Source of the DNA: JAFGPL01 sp046485045
Lineage (GTDB): Bacteria > Bacteroidota > Bacteroidia > Bacteroidales > UBA10428
Direction of reading: 5' to 3'
Length of the DNA stretch: 64,000 nucleotides
NCBI GenBank assembly: GCA_046485045.1
Contig: JAWOHT010000028.1
Coordinates: forward strand, 4,292-68,291
Below the pieces are notes generated by a model that was not told the origin of the DNA, searched no databases, and worked only from the letters and a program-made list of their open reading frames with translations. Made by a program: the position numbers and the translations under genes. Position 1 is the first letter of the stretch; the number at the start of each line of letters is the position of its first letter. Positions 25,942 to 34,419 of the stretch are shown here, piece by piece.

Positions 25942-26496
25942 TTGAAAGAAAACAGGATAATTTTAGGAATTGACCCCGGGACAACCATTACAGGTTATGG
26001 TATTATTAAAGTGATTGCCAAAAAGCCAGCGCTTGTTACATTAGGTTACCTTGAACTTCAGAAAATTAAAGACCACTTCGAAAAACTGAAGCTCATTTTT
26101 TCGCGCACCCTGATGCTTATAGATGAATACAAACCCGATGAATTGGCTATAGAATCACCGTTTTACGCAAATAATGTCCAGTCGATGCTAAAGCTTGGCA
26201 GGGCACAGGGAATTGCAATATCTGCCGCACTCTACAGAAATCTCCCGATATTTGAATATGCCCCCCGGAGAGTCAAACAGGCCATTACCGGACAAGGTGG
26301 CGCCTCAAAAGAGCAGGTAGCAAACATGTTGCAAAAGATGCTTTTGATTAAAGATATGCCTGGAAAACTTGACGCCACTGATGGGCTCGCGGTTGCCATG
26401 TGCCATTTTTATCAAAAGATACCTGCTTTGGAGAATAAAAATTTTAAAAACTGGAGCGATTTCGCGAAAAAAAACCCTGACCGTATTACAGGATAG
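25942..26496 (+). CDS. ruvC: Holliday junction endonuclease RuvC
   Basis: RuvC resolves Holliday junctions with RuvAB. The core starts at IILGIDPGTTITGYG, with catalytic D11 in IDPGT (numbering from TTG 25942). Other acidic residues are E in LAIESPFYANN and the two Asp of KLDATDGLAVAMCH. RAQGIAISAA and the PRRVKQAITGQGGASKEQV loop are typical. The open frame extends to 25795, but the extra 49 codons match no RuvC and contain the promoter. No ATG lies close to the core, so a TTG start giving 184 residues is proposed. It converges with the HIT gene. Confidence 0.88.
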   Translation: MKENRIILGIDPGTTITGYGIIKVIAKKPALVTLGYLELQKIKDHFEKLKLIFSRTLMLIDEYKPDELAIESPFYANNVQSMLKLGRAQGIAISAALYRNLPIFEYAPRRVKQAITGQGGASKEQVANMLQKMLLIKDMPGKLDATDGLAVAMCHFYQKIPALENKNFKNWSDFAKKNPDRITG

Positions 26497-26521
26497 TAAG
26501 CAAATAAAAGGAAAACAACAA

Positions 26522-26914
26522 TTACAAAGCCTTCTTAATCTTTTCCAGAATCTCTTCCATTTCTGCGGCCATGAGCTTTAGTTTAGGTTTCATAAAGTTA
26601 GTGGCGCTTAAATCGTTCATGGGAATAAGATGAATATGTGCATGCGGCACCTCAAGACCAAGCACGGCAATAGCAATTCTCTTGCATGGAACGGCTTTTT
26701 GAAGGGCTTTTGCTACCTTCTTCGAAAAAAGGTGCAAACCGGCAAATATATCATCTTCAATATCGAAGATATAATCAGTTTCTTTTTTGGGTATTACCAA
26801 TGTATGTCCTTTTTCAAGGGGATTGATATCCAGAAAAGCAAGAAAATTCGCATCTTCAGCAATCTTATAGCAGGGTATCTCCCCATTCACAATTTTCGTA
26901 AAAATTGAAGCCAT
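26522..26914 (-). CDS. HIT family protein
   Basis: The 130-residue protein carries the histidine triad HAHIHLIP at 91-98 (H91, H93, H95), preceded by the helical KKVAKALQKA and strands CYKIAED and HTLVIPKKE. HIT proteins hydrolyse nucleotide phosphoramidates or adenylated substrates; bacterial members are of HinT type. The length is normal for a HinT-like protein. It starts 9 bases after the greA stop codon on the same strand, a pairing that I see often in Bacteroidota. The exact substrate is not inferable. It is cytoplasmic and converges with ruvC, with 25 bases between. Confidence 0.9.
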   Translation of the reverse strand: MASIFTKIVNGEIPCYKIAEDANFLAFLDINPLEKGHTLVIPKKETDYIFDIEDDIFAGLHLFSKKVAKALQKAVPCKRIAIAVLGLEVPHAHIHLIPMNDLSATNFMKPKLKLMAAEMEEILEKIKKAL

Positions 26915-26923
26915 ACTAAGGGA

Positions 26924-27391
26924 TTAGGTAGATATATCAATTATTTCAAAGGGAATAACGCCTGAAGGCACCTTTATATCAACCACATCACCAACTTTTT
27001 TTCCCAGCAATCCCTGGGCTATGGGTGTCTTAACAGAGATTTTGCCTCTTTTTATGTCAGCCTCACTCTCCGACACGATAATATATTCCATTGTGATATT
27101 GTTGCTCTTGTTCTTAATCTTCACCCTGTTCATGATCTGTATAACCGAGGTGTCAATTCTCGATTTATCAATAATCCTGGCATTTGCCACCTCCTCTTTC
27201 AACTTTGAAATTTTAAGCTCAAGCATGCCCTGTGCATCTTTGGCAGCGTCGTACTCTGCATTCTCAGAAAGATCACCTTTATCCCTGGCTTCGGCAATGA
27301 GCTTTGAAATAGCCGGACGTTCAACATTCAAAAGGTTATCGAGTTCTTCTTTTAGTTTATGTAAACCCTCTTCTGTAATATAATTAACCAT
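26924..27391 (-). CDS. greA: Transcription elongation factor GreA
   Basis: GreA enters the RNA polymerase secondary channel and stimulates cleavage of backtracked transcripts. The 155 residues show the N-terminal coiled coil (MVNYITEEGLHKLKEELDNLL, then IAEARDKGDLSENAEYDAAKDAQG, with the acidic tip DLSENAEY) and the C-terminal FKBP-like domain (AQGLLGKKVGDVVDI). Family length and both motifs are complete. A GGGAG Shine-Dalgarno-like site lies upstream of the ATG. Its stop is 9 bases before the HIT gene, so both are likely cotranscribed. Confidence 0.95.
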   Translation of the reverse strand: MVNYITEEGLHKLKEELDNLLNVERPAISKLIAEARDKGDLSENAEYDAAKDAQGMLELKISKLKEEVANARIIDKSRIDTSVIQIMNRVKIKNKSNNITMEYIIVSESEADIKRGKISVKTPIAQGLLGKKVGDVVDIKVPSGVIPFEIIDIST

Positions 27392-27426
27392 AACTATATC
27401 TCCCTTTTTAGAAAAAACAAAACGAA

Positions 27427-27452
27427 AAGAATTCCGTAATAACGGAACTCTT
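27427..27452 (-). terminator. Candidate terminator of the gene at 27536
   Basis: TTCCGT (27432-27437) pairs with ACGGAA (27442-27447), extended by AGA/TCT around one mismatch. A T-rich tail follows on the minus strand. It lies about 85 bases after the stop at 27536 and before greA. It might instead be a greA leader structure. Confidence 0.35.
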
Positions 27453-27535
27453 CATAATTAAATATTAGTGAATTAATACTTTAAATGCTTAAATAATACT
27501 TTTTAGGATTGTTATAAAATTTGCGACTAATTTAA

Positions 27536-28078
27536 CTAAAATTGTTTTCTTTTCAAAATCTCTGAATAAATAATGCCGAGTTTAATGTCTTCTGAAAAGT
27601 TAAAAATATTCTCATATTTCATATCCTCATCTGCAATTGCATCAGTTATCTCCGTTAAGCTAATGGAATTATCCTGTGTAAAATACGCCTGTTTATGCAA
27701 ATCTTCATTTGCAGAAATTTCAGAGGAGACTTCTTCTTCAGGGCTGGTGACAATACTATCAAGGGTTACTATCTCCGGACGATAGTCTTCCAATACACCC
27801 GAAGCTTCTTCAACTTCATATAGAGGTTCATCCACTTCTTCAAACTGGTTCTCCTCCAATAATACTTCCTCATGCCTGTTCTCTTCATCAAGTTTTTTTA
27901 AGAACTCTTCGAAAGGGTTATAACCGTTAGGGGCTGACTCTCCAAAATCGGGCATAGCCTGTGGTTGTCCTACAGGCCCGGAAAGTGTTTTTCTTTTATT
28001 CCTGTTCCTGGCCACACTTGCTATTCCTCCAATGACCAAAATCACGATGTATATTATTATTTCAAAAAGATCGTCCAT
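27536..28078 (-). CDS. Membrane-anchored acidic hypothetical protein
   Basis: The 180-residue protein begins with a membrane helix (IIIYIVILVIGGIASVA, about 7-23) and a basic stop (RNRNKRK). A long acidic, low-complexity tail follows (EEVLLEENQFEEVDEPLYEVEEA, then EEEVSSEIS and DAIADEDMKYENIF). The tail is probably disordered in the cytoplasm or periplasm. I do not recognise a family. It starts 1 base after the stop of the Lys-rich gene at 28080, so the two are probably cotranscribed. The strongly acidic protein beside a strongly basic one may suggest interaction, but this is inference only. Confidence 0.65.
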   Translation of the reverse strand: MDDLFEIIIYIVILVIGGIASVARNRNKRKTLSGPVGQPQAMPDFGESAPNGYNPFEEFLKKLDEENRHEEVLLEENQFEEVDEPLYEVEEASGVLEDYRPEIVTLDSIVTSPEEEVSSEISANEDLHKQAYFTQDNSISLTEITDAIADEDMKYENIFNFSEDIKLGIIYSEILKRKQF

Positions 28079-28079
28079 T

Positions 28080-28361
28080 CTAATTATGTTTAGGTTTACT
28101 TTTTCTGTTTAAAAGCCTTTGCCAAAAAGGTCTGTTATTAGCATTGATGTTCTGTCTTGCCCTTTTATGGCTCTCTTTCATTTTTTTTTGAGTTTCTTTG
28201 GTTTGCACTTCGAATTTGTCTTTGGCAGACTTTTCCCTTGCTTTCTGATAGGCCTTTTTCTGCCGTAATTCAATTTTCTGCTTTTTCTTTTCTGCCAGCC
28301 TTACCGTCTTTGTCTGCGGATAAACCAAATGTGTAGAAACAAATGCAGCAACAAATAACAT
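28080..28361 (-). CDS. Small Lys-rich secreted protein
   Basis: With ATG at 28361 the product has 93 residues. A short signal peptide (MLFVAAFVSTHLVYPQ) precedes a strongly basic, helical mature part (EKKKQKIELRQKKAYQKAREK, then KMKESHKRARQ), ending in WQRLLNRKSKPKHN. The open frame goes up to 28532 but would overlap the lipoprotein gene on the opposite strand, so I take the internal start. No family is recognised. It precedes the acidic membrane protein with one base between. A role in binding DNA, RNA or envelope polymers would fit the charge, with no further evidence. Confidence 0.55.
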   Translation of the reverse strand: MLFVAAFVSTHLVYPQTKTVRLAEKKKQKIELRQKKAYQKAREKSAKDKFEVQTKETQKKMKESHKRARQNINANNRPFWQRLLNRKSKPKHN

Positions 28362-28416
28362 TATCCTGAATTTTGCTTTAAAATTCACTATTTTTACAAA
28401 GTTAACAGTATTTAAA

Positions 28417-28878
28417 ATGAAAAACCATAAAACAAATTTACGTTTTTTTTTCATTTTCATAGCAGCAATTGTAATACAATCTTGCGCGAGGGAACTTGAT
28501 GAAGCAATACCCGAGACATATGTGAATGTCAATATGAGCCTAAGCCATTACAACCTGGGTATAAACCAATCGGTTGTACTTACAAATACAATGGTTAATG
28601 TAAGCAGCCTTGGTTATGATAATAACGGGATTATTCTCTTCCGATACAGTCAGGATGAGTTTTATGCATACGACTGCACCTGTCCTTATCATGTGGAAGA
28701 AAGCATTTCTGTAGAACTTGATGTAAACCAGATGTTTGCCAAATGTCCGGTGTGCAACAGCAAATACCAGTTATATTATTACGGTATCCCTACAGATGCA
28801 GGGCCTTCAAGAAACCCACTCAAACAATACAAGGTTTACTACAATCCGAATACATTTGAAATAATCATATCAAATTAA
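28417..28878 (+). CDS. Rieske-like lipoprotein with four cysteines
   Basis: The 153-residue protein has a lipoprotein signal ending in VIQSC (Cys23). The C-terminal half follows the Rieske layout, CxCPxH, then CPxCxSxYxL, Gly, GPSxxPLxQY. The equivalents are C87, C89, H92, C110 and C113. In a classical Rieske centre one would expect Cys-x-His twice. Here the second box has CPVCNSKY, so the second His is replaced by Cys. The four cysteines could bind a [2Fe-2S] or zinc centre differently. Function in the periplasm is unknown. It is divergent from the minus-strand unit at 28361 and near the start of maeB. Confidence 0.72.
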   Translation: MKNHKTNLRFFFIFIAAIVIQSCARELDEAIPETYVNVNMSLSHYNLGINQSVVLTNTMVNVSSLGYDNNGIILFRYSQDEFYAYDCTCPYHVEESISVELDVNQMFAKCPVCNSKYQLYYYGIPTDAGPSRNPLKQYKVYYNPNTFEIIISN

Positions 28879-28917
28879 TAATACTGAAGGTTTCCGGCTT
28901 ATATAATCCATTGTAAA

Positions 28918-31203
28918 TTAAAAATTTATTATTTCTTTGTTATACGTTTGAGCGTCAATTGATGAAATTGCCGCCATATTAACAATTTCCCTAACTGAGC
29001 TCTCCATCTGCAGCACATGCACAGGCTTGTTCATGCCTACAAGTATAGGCCCTATCACCTCTGCTTCGCCCAGTTCCTGCATCATTTTGTATGCGATGTT
29101 ACCCGAACTGAGGTTAGGGAAGATCGCCGTGTTGACTTCGTAATCTTTAAGCTTTGAAAACGGGAAAACCCTGTTTCTAAGTTTGGAATTGAACGCATAA
29201 TTTGCCTGCATTTCGCCATCAACAATCAGATCGGGATGTTCTTTGTGAAGCATTTCCACAGCTTCTCTAACACGTGTGGGGCTCCCGTTTCTGCTTGAGC
29301 CAAAATTGGAATATGACAAGAGCGCAATTCTGGGTTCAATATTGAATTTTCGCACCTCGTTGGCGATGAGTATTGCAGTGTCGGCCAATACCCTGGCAGA
29401 AGGTTTGATATTTACCGTAGTATCTGCAAAGAAAAAGGGCCCTTTTTTGGTGATAAGAATATACATACCGGCAATATGGTTCAGGCTATTACTTGCACCA
29501 ACAATCTGCAATGCCGGTCTTATGGTATCGGCATACTTGTTTGAAAATCCTGAAAGAAAGCCATCTACCTCTTCCTGTTCTAACATCATCACCCCAAAGT
29601 AGTTTTTATCATACATTTTCTCGTTGGCCTCGTCAAATGTCATACCCTTTCTCCGGCGCTTTTCAAAAAGAATGCCTGCAAATTTCTTTCGGCGTTCTTC
29701 TTCTGTATTGCTTCTGAAGTCAACAATCGAAATGCCGTTAATATCAATGCCGTTTTCAGCCGCCACTCTTTTAATCTCACCCTCCGGACCAAGCAATATG
29801 GGCACTGCAATACCTTCGTTCACTACCTGTTGAACCGCCTTTAATACCTTATAATTTTGGGCATCGCCGAATAGAATACGTTTGGGGTTGTTTCTGGCAC
29901 GTGTTTGTATCTCATCTATCAACTTATTATGCAAGCCCATACGTTTCATCAAATCCAGTTCATAAGCCTTCCAGTCAGTAATTGTTGCCTGCGCCACCCC
30001 CGATTCTATGGCTGCCCTGGCAACTGCAGGGGCTACCCTGGTAATCAAACGCGGATCGAGGGGTTTGGGGATAATATAGTCTCTGCCAAAAAAAAGATTT
30101 GTGGTCTTATAGGCCATATTCACGGCTTCGGGTACAGCCTCCTTCGCTAATCTGGCAAGCGCATATACCGCGGCAATTTTCATCTCTTCGTTGATGGTTT
30201 TTGCCCTTACATCTAACGCTCCCCTGAATATGAAAGGAAAACCCAGCACATTATTTATCTGGTTGGGATAATCCGAACGGCCGGTAGCCATAATAATATC
30301 GTCGCGCACTGCCACGGCCTCATCGTATGAAATTTCCGGGTTAGGATTTGCCATGGCAAAAACAACAGGGTCTTTGGCCATTGACCTGAGCATATCGGGT
30401 TTCACCACATCACCGGTTGACAGCCCCAGGAAGAAATCTGCACCAACCATAGCCTCCTGTAAAGTAGTAATTGAAAGGTCTCTGGCAAACTGCTGTTTGT
30501 ATTTGTTCAGATCGGTCCGACTTGTGCTTATCACCCCTTTGGTATCGAGCATGATTACATTTTCGGGCCTTACCCCAAGTGCAATGTATAGTTTGGTACA
30601 TGAGACCGCCGAAGCACCTGCGCCATTTACAACAACCTTAATTTCATCTATCTTTTTGCCTGTAATCTCGAGTGCATTTAACATACCGGCAGAAGAAATA
30701 ATTGCTGTTCCATGCTGGTCGTCATGAAAAACAGGAATATCAAGCTCTTGTTTCAACCGTTCTTCAACTTCAAAACACTCAGGAGCTTTAATGTCTTCAA
30801 GGTTAATGCCTCCAAAGGTAGGCGATATGGCTTTAATGTGGGCGATGAGCTTTTCGGTGTCTTTTTCATTTATCTCAATATCAAAAACATCAACATCAGC
30901 AAACACTTTAAAAAGCAGACCTTTGCCTTCCATAACCGGTTTCCCTGCAAGCGCGCCAATGTCGCCAAGTCCCAATACTGCCGTACCATTTGAGATCACA
31001 GCTACAAGGTTTCCCCGTGCAGTATAATTGTATGCATTGGCAGGGTCTTTTTGAATTTCAAGACATGGTTCGGCCACACCGGGGGTATATGCCAGCGATA
31101 AATCATACTGCGTACGGTATGGTTTGGTCGGAATTACTTCAATTTTTCCGGGTTTTCCGCAGGAATGATATCTAAGTGCCTCTTCTCTATTTATTTTAGC
31201 CAT
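28918..31203 (-). CDS. maeB: NADP-dependent malic enzyme with phosphotransacetylase-like domain
   Basis: MaeB decarboxylates malate to pyruvate with NAD(P)+. The 761-residue, two-domain form carries a malic enzyme at about 1-420 (SLAYTPGVAEPCLEI, RGNLVAVISNGTAVLGLGDIG, HDDQHGTAII, VNGAGASA, FAMANPNPEIS). A phosphotransacetylase-like C-terminal domain (about 430-761, GPILVGMNKPVHVLQ near its end) follows. The C-terminal domain is usually regulatory in this type and binds acetyl-CoA, but it lacks proven catalysis. Together with pckA, ppdK and pyk it completes the C3/C4 node. A -7 element (TAATTTTG, 31266-31273 minus) lies upstream. Confidence 0.95.
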   Translation of the reverse strand: MAKINREEALRYHSCGKPGKIEVIPTKPYRTQYDLSLAYTPGVAEPCLEIQKDPANAYNYTARGNLVAVISNGTAVLGLGDIGALAGKPVMEGKGLLFKVFADVDVFDIEINEKDTEKLIAHIKAISPTFGGINLEDIKAPECFEVEERLKQELDIPVFHDDQHGTAIISSAGMLNALEITGKKIDEIKVVVNGAGASAVSCTKLYIALGVRPENVIMLDTKGVISTSRTDLNKYKQQFARDLSITTLQEAMVGADFFLGLSTGDVVKPDMLRSMAKDPVVFAMANPNPEISYDEAVAVRDDIIMATGRSDYPNQINNVLGFPFIFRGALDVRAKTINEEMKIAAVYALARLAKEAVPEAVNMAYKTTNLFFGRDYIIPKPLDPRLITRVAPAVARAAIESGVAQATITDWKAYELDLMKRMGLHNKLIDEIQTRARNNPKRILFGDAQNYKVLKAVQQVVNEGIAVPILLGPEGEIKRVAAENGIDINGISIVDFRSNTEEERRKKFAGILFEKRRRKGMTFDEANEKMYDKNYFGVMMLEQEEVDGFLSGFSNKYADTIRPALQIVGASNSLNHIAGMYILITKKGPFFFADTTVNIKPSARVLADTAILIANEVRKFNIEPRIALLSYSNFGSSRNGSPTRVREAVEMLHKEHPDLIVDGEMQANYAFNSKLRNRVFPFSKLKDYEVNTAIFPNLSSGNIAYKMMQELGEAEVIGPILVGMNKPVHVLQMESSVREIVNMAAISSIDAQTYNKEIINF

Positions 31204-31601
31204 TATATTTGTGTTTTTTTAGTATCAGGTTTTCGGATATTGTTTACCCTAATGTCAGAAGATTACAAAATTATAATCTGCCTGATGCATTTACGGGTTT
31301 TTAAGTATCTATTTTTGTTTAAGTTAAAAATCAATACTCGGGATTTTTAAGAAACCAGCGAATTTAGTTTTATTTTCTTTAAAAAAAGATGAGAAATGCC
31401 ATTTCGGGCAACCTTTTACAATTATAAAAAACTGTAAGACCTTTTTCTGCTCCTCGGCTAAATAATCTTTCCAGTCTCTTAAAATAAAATACATTAATAT
31501 CTTTAGAGGTATAATAATTTATCTTAAATTTGCAAACCAATTGGATATAATTACGTATTGGCAGTTATAAACATATACTTACAGGATAGACGATTCAAAT
31601 A
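31204..31601. other. Noncoding region between maeB and the DUF2062 gene
   Basis: This stretch of about 400 bases is A/T rich and holds no convincing coding frame. It contains divergent -7 elements: TAATTTTG on the minus strand (31266-31273) for maeB, and TAAATTTG on the plus strand (31525-31532) for the DUF2062 gene. No tRNA-like or riboswitch-like structure was recognised by eye. Confidence 0.5.
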
Positions 31602-32063
31602 ATGGCATTACAGAAAAAATTTCTGAAGAAGATTGTATACTCCCTCAGAAAAGGTATTACCCCGCACAAACTGGCTCTTTCGGTTTCTATAGGCATAACC
31701 ATCGGCATTCTGCCCATTTATGGTATTACATCTATTTTAATCACACTTATTGCACTGGTATTCAGGTTGAATTTCACTGCTTCGCAAGTTGCACATTATG
31801 CGGTATTTCCCTTGCAGTTACTTCTGATTTTTCCTTTTCTTAAACTGGGAAACATGATCTTTGGCCATGCACTTCTGCCACGGACTTTAGACCATTTTCT
31901 ACTTCTGATGAAAACCGATTTTTGGGGAACAATGCATAATTTCTGGATTGCCTACCTTACAGTAGCTGCCTTCTGGTTTATATTATCCATTCCATTGTCA
32001 GTTGTTTTGTACAAATTGTTGTTTTTCTATTTCAAACGTCTCGTGCCTGTGGCTGTGAAATAA
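31602..32063 (+). CDS. DUF2062 membrane protein
   Basis: The 153-residue protein fits DUF2062. An N-terminal basic helix (RKGITPHKLALSVSIGITIGILPIYG) starts the first membrane helix, and further helices are at about 42-60, 65-80 and 117-140. The family's conserved core is present (GITIGILPIYGITSILITLIALVFRLN, then NMIFG). DUF2062 proteins often accompany glycosyltransferases, and here a convergent family 4 glycosyltransferase overlaps the 3' end by 32 bases. The function is not established. Confidence 0.85.
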   Translation: MALQKKFLKKIVYSLRKGITPHKLALSVSIGITIGILPIYGITSILITLIALVFRLNFTASQVAHYAVFPLQLLLIFPFLKLGNMIFGHALLPRTLDHFLLLMKTDFWGTMHNFWIAYLTVAAFWFILSIPLSVVLYKLLFFYFKRLVPVAVK

Positions 32064-33156
32064 CCTTTCGATAAAAGTCCAGCAGTTTTAACTCTTCACT
32101 ATTCCATGTAAACTCCTGTGCAGCTTTTATAAGGTTTTTTTTCCAAAGACTTATCCTGTCTTTGTCTTTCAGTATATCCATAATCAAATCTGCTATTTTC
32201 AACGGGTTTCTTTCGGCAGTTGCCACTCCGATATTATAGCGGGCAACCAGCCCACCCATTTCAGGAAAATCTGAAACCATCACAGGAACATTAGCCTGGA
32301 TATAATCAAATAACTTATTGGGCAACGCATAGTAATAGTTCAGCCCCAGGTTTTCTTCGAGCGAAATTCCAATATCTGCCTGAACAGTATATGAGAGAAG
32401 CTCTTCGGGGATGACACGCCCCAAAAAAACAACTTTTCCGGTCAATCCGTATCCTGCTACCATCTTTTCAAGGTTGTTTTTAATATCGCCGTTGCCAATG
32501 ATGACAAATTTTACCCCATTAAGGTGCCTCATTGCCTGAATTACCATTTCCAATCCCCTGGCTTTGTTTACCGATCCCTGATAGAGGATGATATGTTCAT
32601 CACCATCACGGAGCTCTTTGTGAACAACTGGTTGCCCCTTCTTCACAGGAAGGTTTCTTATCACCTGCATATCAATATGATACATGCTATTGTAAATATC
32701 TGCCAACGAACCGCAAACCGTATAAGAATAAATAATATGAGGCAGTATAAGACCTTCAATCAATTCCCATATTCTCTTAACCCTTTTTCGCCCTATAAGC
32801 TCAGGAACCTCGGTAAAATATTCATGACTATCGTAAACCAATTTAATTTTTTTAAGCCTTGAAATAAGATAATTGGCAGGTAATGTATCAAGATCGTTGG
32901 CTACCAGCACATCAAAACGATGAAAGTACAGGTAGAAAAACAAGCGGATATTGTAACAGATATAAAAAAAAGGCCCTTTGTTGAATAACAACTTAAATCT
33001 TTTGAATTTAATTTCTGAAGGCTGAAGCCCCAAACTTGTTTCTCTTATTCTACCCACTATGGTTACAGAGGTATTGAGTTTAAGAAGCGAAGCAGCTATA
33101 CGGTTCACCCGCTGATCGGTGACAATGTCGTTGGTAACTGAAAGACAAATTTTCAC
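32032..33156 (-). CDS. Family 4 (GT-B) glycosyltransferase
   Basis: The protein transfers a sugar from a nucleotide donor. GTG at 33156 (374 residues) gives the usual beginning VKICLSVTNDIVTDQRVNRIAASLL. The frame extends upstream to an ATG at 33198, which is an alternative. GT-B landmarks are the N-terminal Rossmann strand, KLVYDSHEYFTEVPEL, LYQGSVNKARGLEMVIQAM, KFVIIGNGD and the donor-binding EENLGLNYYYALPNKLFDYIQANVPVMVSDFPEM with its Glu. It is cytoplasmic. Typical substrates are cell-surface glycans, but the specific sugar is unknown. It converges on the DUF2062 gene with a 32-base overlap. Confidence 0.88.
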   Translation of the reverse strand: MKICLSVTNDIVTDQRVNRIAASLLKLNTSVTIVGRIRETSLGLQPSEIKFKRFKLLFNKGPFFYICYNIRLFFYLYFHRFDVLVANDLDTLPANYLISRLKKIKLVYDSHEYFTEVPELIGRKRVKRIWELIEGLILPHIIYSYTVCGSLADIYNSMYHIDMQVIRNLPVKKGQPVVHKELRDGDEHIILYQGSVNKARGLEMVIQAMRHLNGVKFVIIGNGDIKNNLEKMVAGYGLTGKVVFLGRVIPEELLSYTVQADIGISLEENLGLNYYYALPNKLFDYIQANVPVMVSDFPEMGGLVARYNIGVATAERNPLKIADLIMDILKDKDRISLWKKNLIKAAQEFTWNSEELKLLDFYRKVISQPQARDV

Positions 33157-33319
33157 AGTAATATCTAATAAAAAGCTAATGTATATATTTTTAGACACAA
33201 CCTGTAAACCTTAATTCCATATTTGTTTAAAATACCTTTGTTAACATAACATTTTAGCCTTAAGGACAGGAATGTTGAAAAATTGATTTCTGAACAATAA
33301 AATAAAAGCTTTGTGGTGC

Positions 33320-33327
33320 TATCTTTG
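33320..33327 (+). promoter_or_regulatory. Candidate -7 promoter element for murB
   Basis: TATCTTTG matches TAnnTTTG and lies 20 bases before the murB ATG. No -33 box is evident at the usual spacing. Confidence 0.45.
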
Positions 33328-33347
33328 CTTGGCGTTGAATCTGAATT

Positions 33348-34361
33348 ATGAACATAATAAAGGAAAATATTTCGTTAAAAAGCTATAACACGTTCGGTCT
33401 GGAGGCACATGCAAGATATTTTGCCAATACTTGTACCGAAGCTGAAATAAAGGAAATATTACAATCGAAATATAAAGACATTCAGCCCAGGCTTATATTG
33501 GGAGAAGGGAGCAATATTCTGTTCAACGGCGATTTCAACGGATTGATCATTAAACCATCGATAAAGGGAATTGAGGTTGTTAAGGATACCGCAAAACAGG
33601 TTTACATTAAAGCCGCTGCCGGTGAAAACTGGGACAATTTTGTACAATATTGCGTTGAAAACAATTATGGAGGCATTGAGAACCTCTCGCTCATCCCGGG
33701 CACATTAGGGGCAAGCCCTGTGCAAAATATCGGCGCTTACGGTGTAGAAGTAAAAGATGTGATAGACAATGTTGAAGCGATAGATATTGAAACCGCTGAA
33801 TTAAAGGTTTTTCAGGCCTCTGAGTGCCATTTTGGCTACCGCACAAGCATCTTTAAAGAAAAACTTAAAAACAGGTTTATTATCACTTCGGTGGTATTCA
33901 GGCTGGAGAAAGAGCCCCGTTTTGTAACACATTACGGAAATATCGAACAAGAGCTTGACAAATACCCTGAAATCAACATAAGAAATATTCGTGAAGTAAT
34001 TATAGAAACAAGAAGACACAAACTTCCCGACCCGAAAGAACTGGGAAACGCCGGCAGTTTTTTCAAAAATCCCGTTGTAAGTTTAGAAACCCTTGAATAT
34101 ATTAAAAAATTCTACCCGAAAATTCCACACTGGGAATCAGGACAGGAGAGGGTAAAATTATCAGCTGCCTGGCTTATTGAAACATGCCAGTGGAAGAGCA
34201 AAAAAATTGGCGATGCCGGTACCTACCGTAAGCAACCGTTGGTGATTGTAAACTACGGCCATGCGACAGCCAAAGATATTATAACACTCGCGGGTAAAAT
34301 TCAAAAAGCAGTTAAAAACCATTTTGCCATTCAACTCGAACCGGAAGTTATTATCGTGTGA
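33348..34361 (+). CDS. murB: UDP-N-acetylenolpyruvoylglucosamine reductase
   Basis: MurB reduces UDP-GlcNAc-enolpyruvate to UDP-MurNAc with NADPH and FAD. The 337 residues have the type I layout. SYNTFGLEAHARYF and LILGEGSNILF (FAD binding) come first. ENLSLIPGTLGASPVQNIGAYGVEV and CHFGYRTSIFKE follow. The catalytic block is NAGSFFKNP, and a C-terminal Glu is in QLEPEVIIV. It makes the acceptor that MurC and Mpl (3394) use. It has its own -7 element and is monocistronic. Confidence 0.95.
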   Translation: MNIIKENISLKSYNTFGLEAHARYFANTCTEAEIKEILQSKYKDIQPRLILGEGSNILFNGDFNGLIIKPSIKGIEVVKDTAKQVYIKAAAGENWDNFVQYCVENNYGGIENLSLIPGTLGASPVQNIGAYGVEVKDVIDNVEAIDIETAELKVFQASECHFGYRTSIFKEKLKNRFIITSVVFRLEKEPRFVTHYGNIEQELDKYPEINIRNIREVIIETRRHKLPDPKELGNAGSFFKNPVVSLETLEYIKKFYPKIPHWESGQERVKLSAAWLIETCQWKSKKIGDAGTYRKQPLVIVNYGHATAKDIITLAGKIQKAVKNHFAIQLEPEVIIV

Positions 34362-34419
34362 TTTTATTAAACTCGTTTCCGGAAAAACAACAGCCATTTT
34401 TCACTTAACCCCTTTATCT

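Noticed and set aside
28362..28532. 5' extension of the Lys-rich gene
   Set aside because: It would overlap the Rieske-like lipoprotein gene on the opposite strand. The signal peptide begins at the internal ATG 28361.
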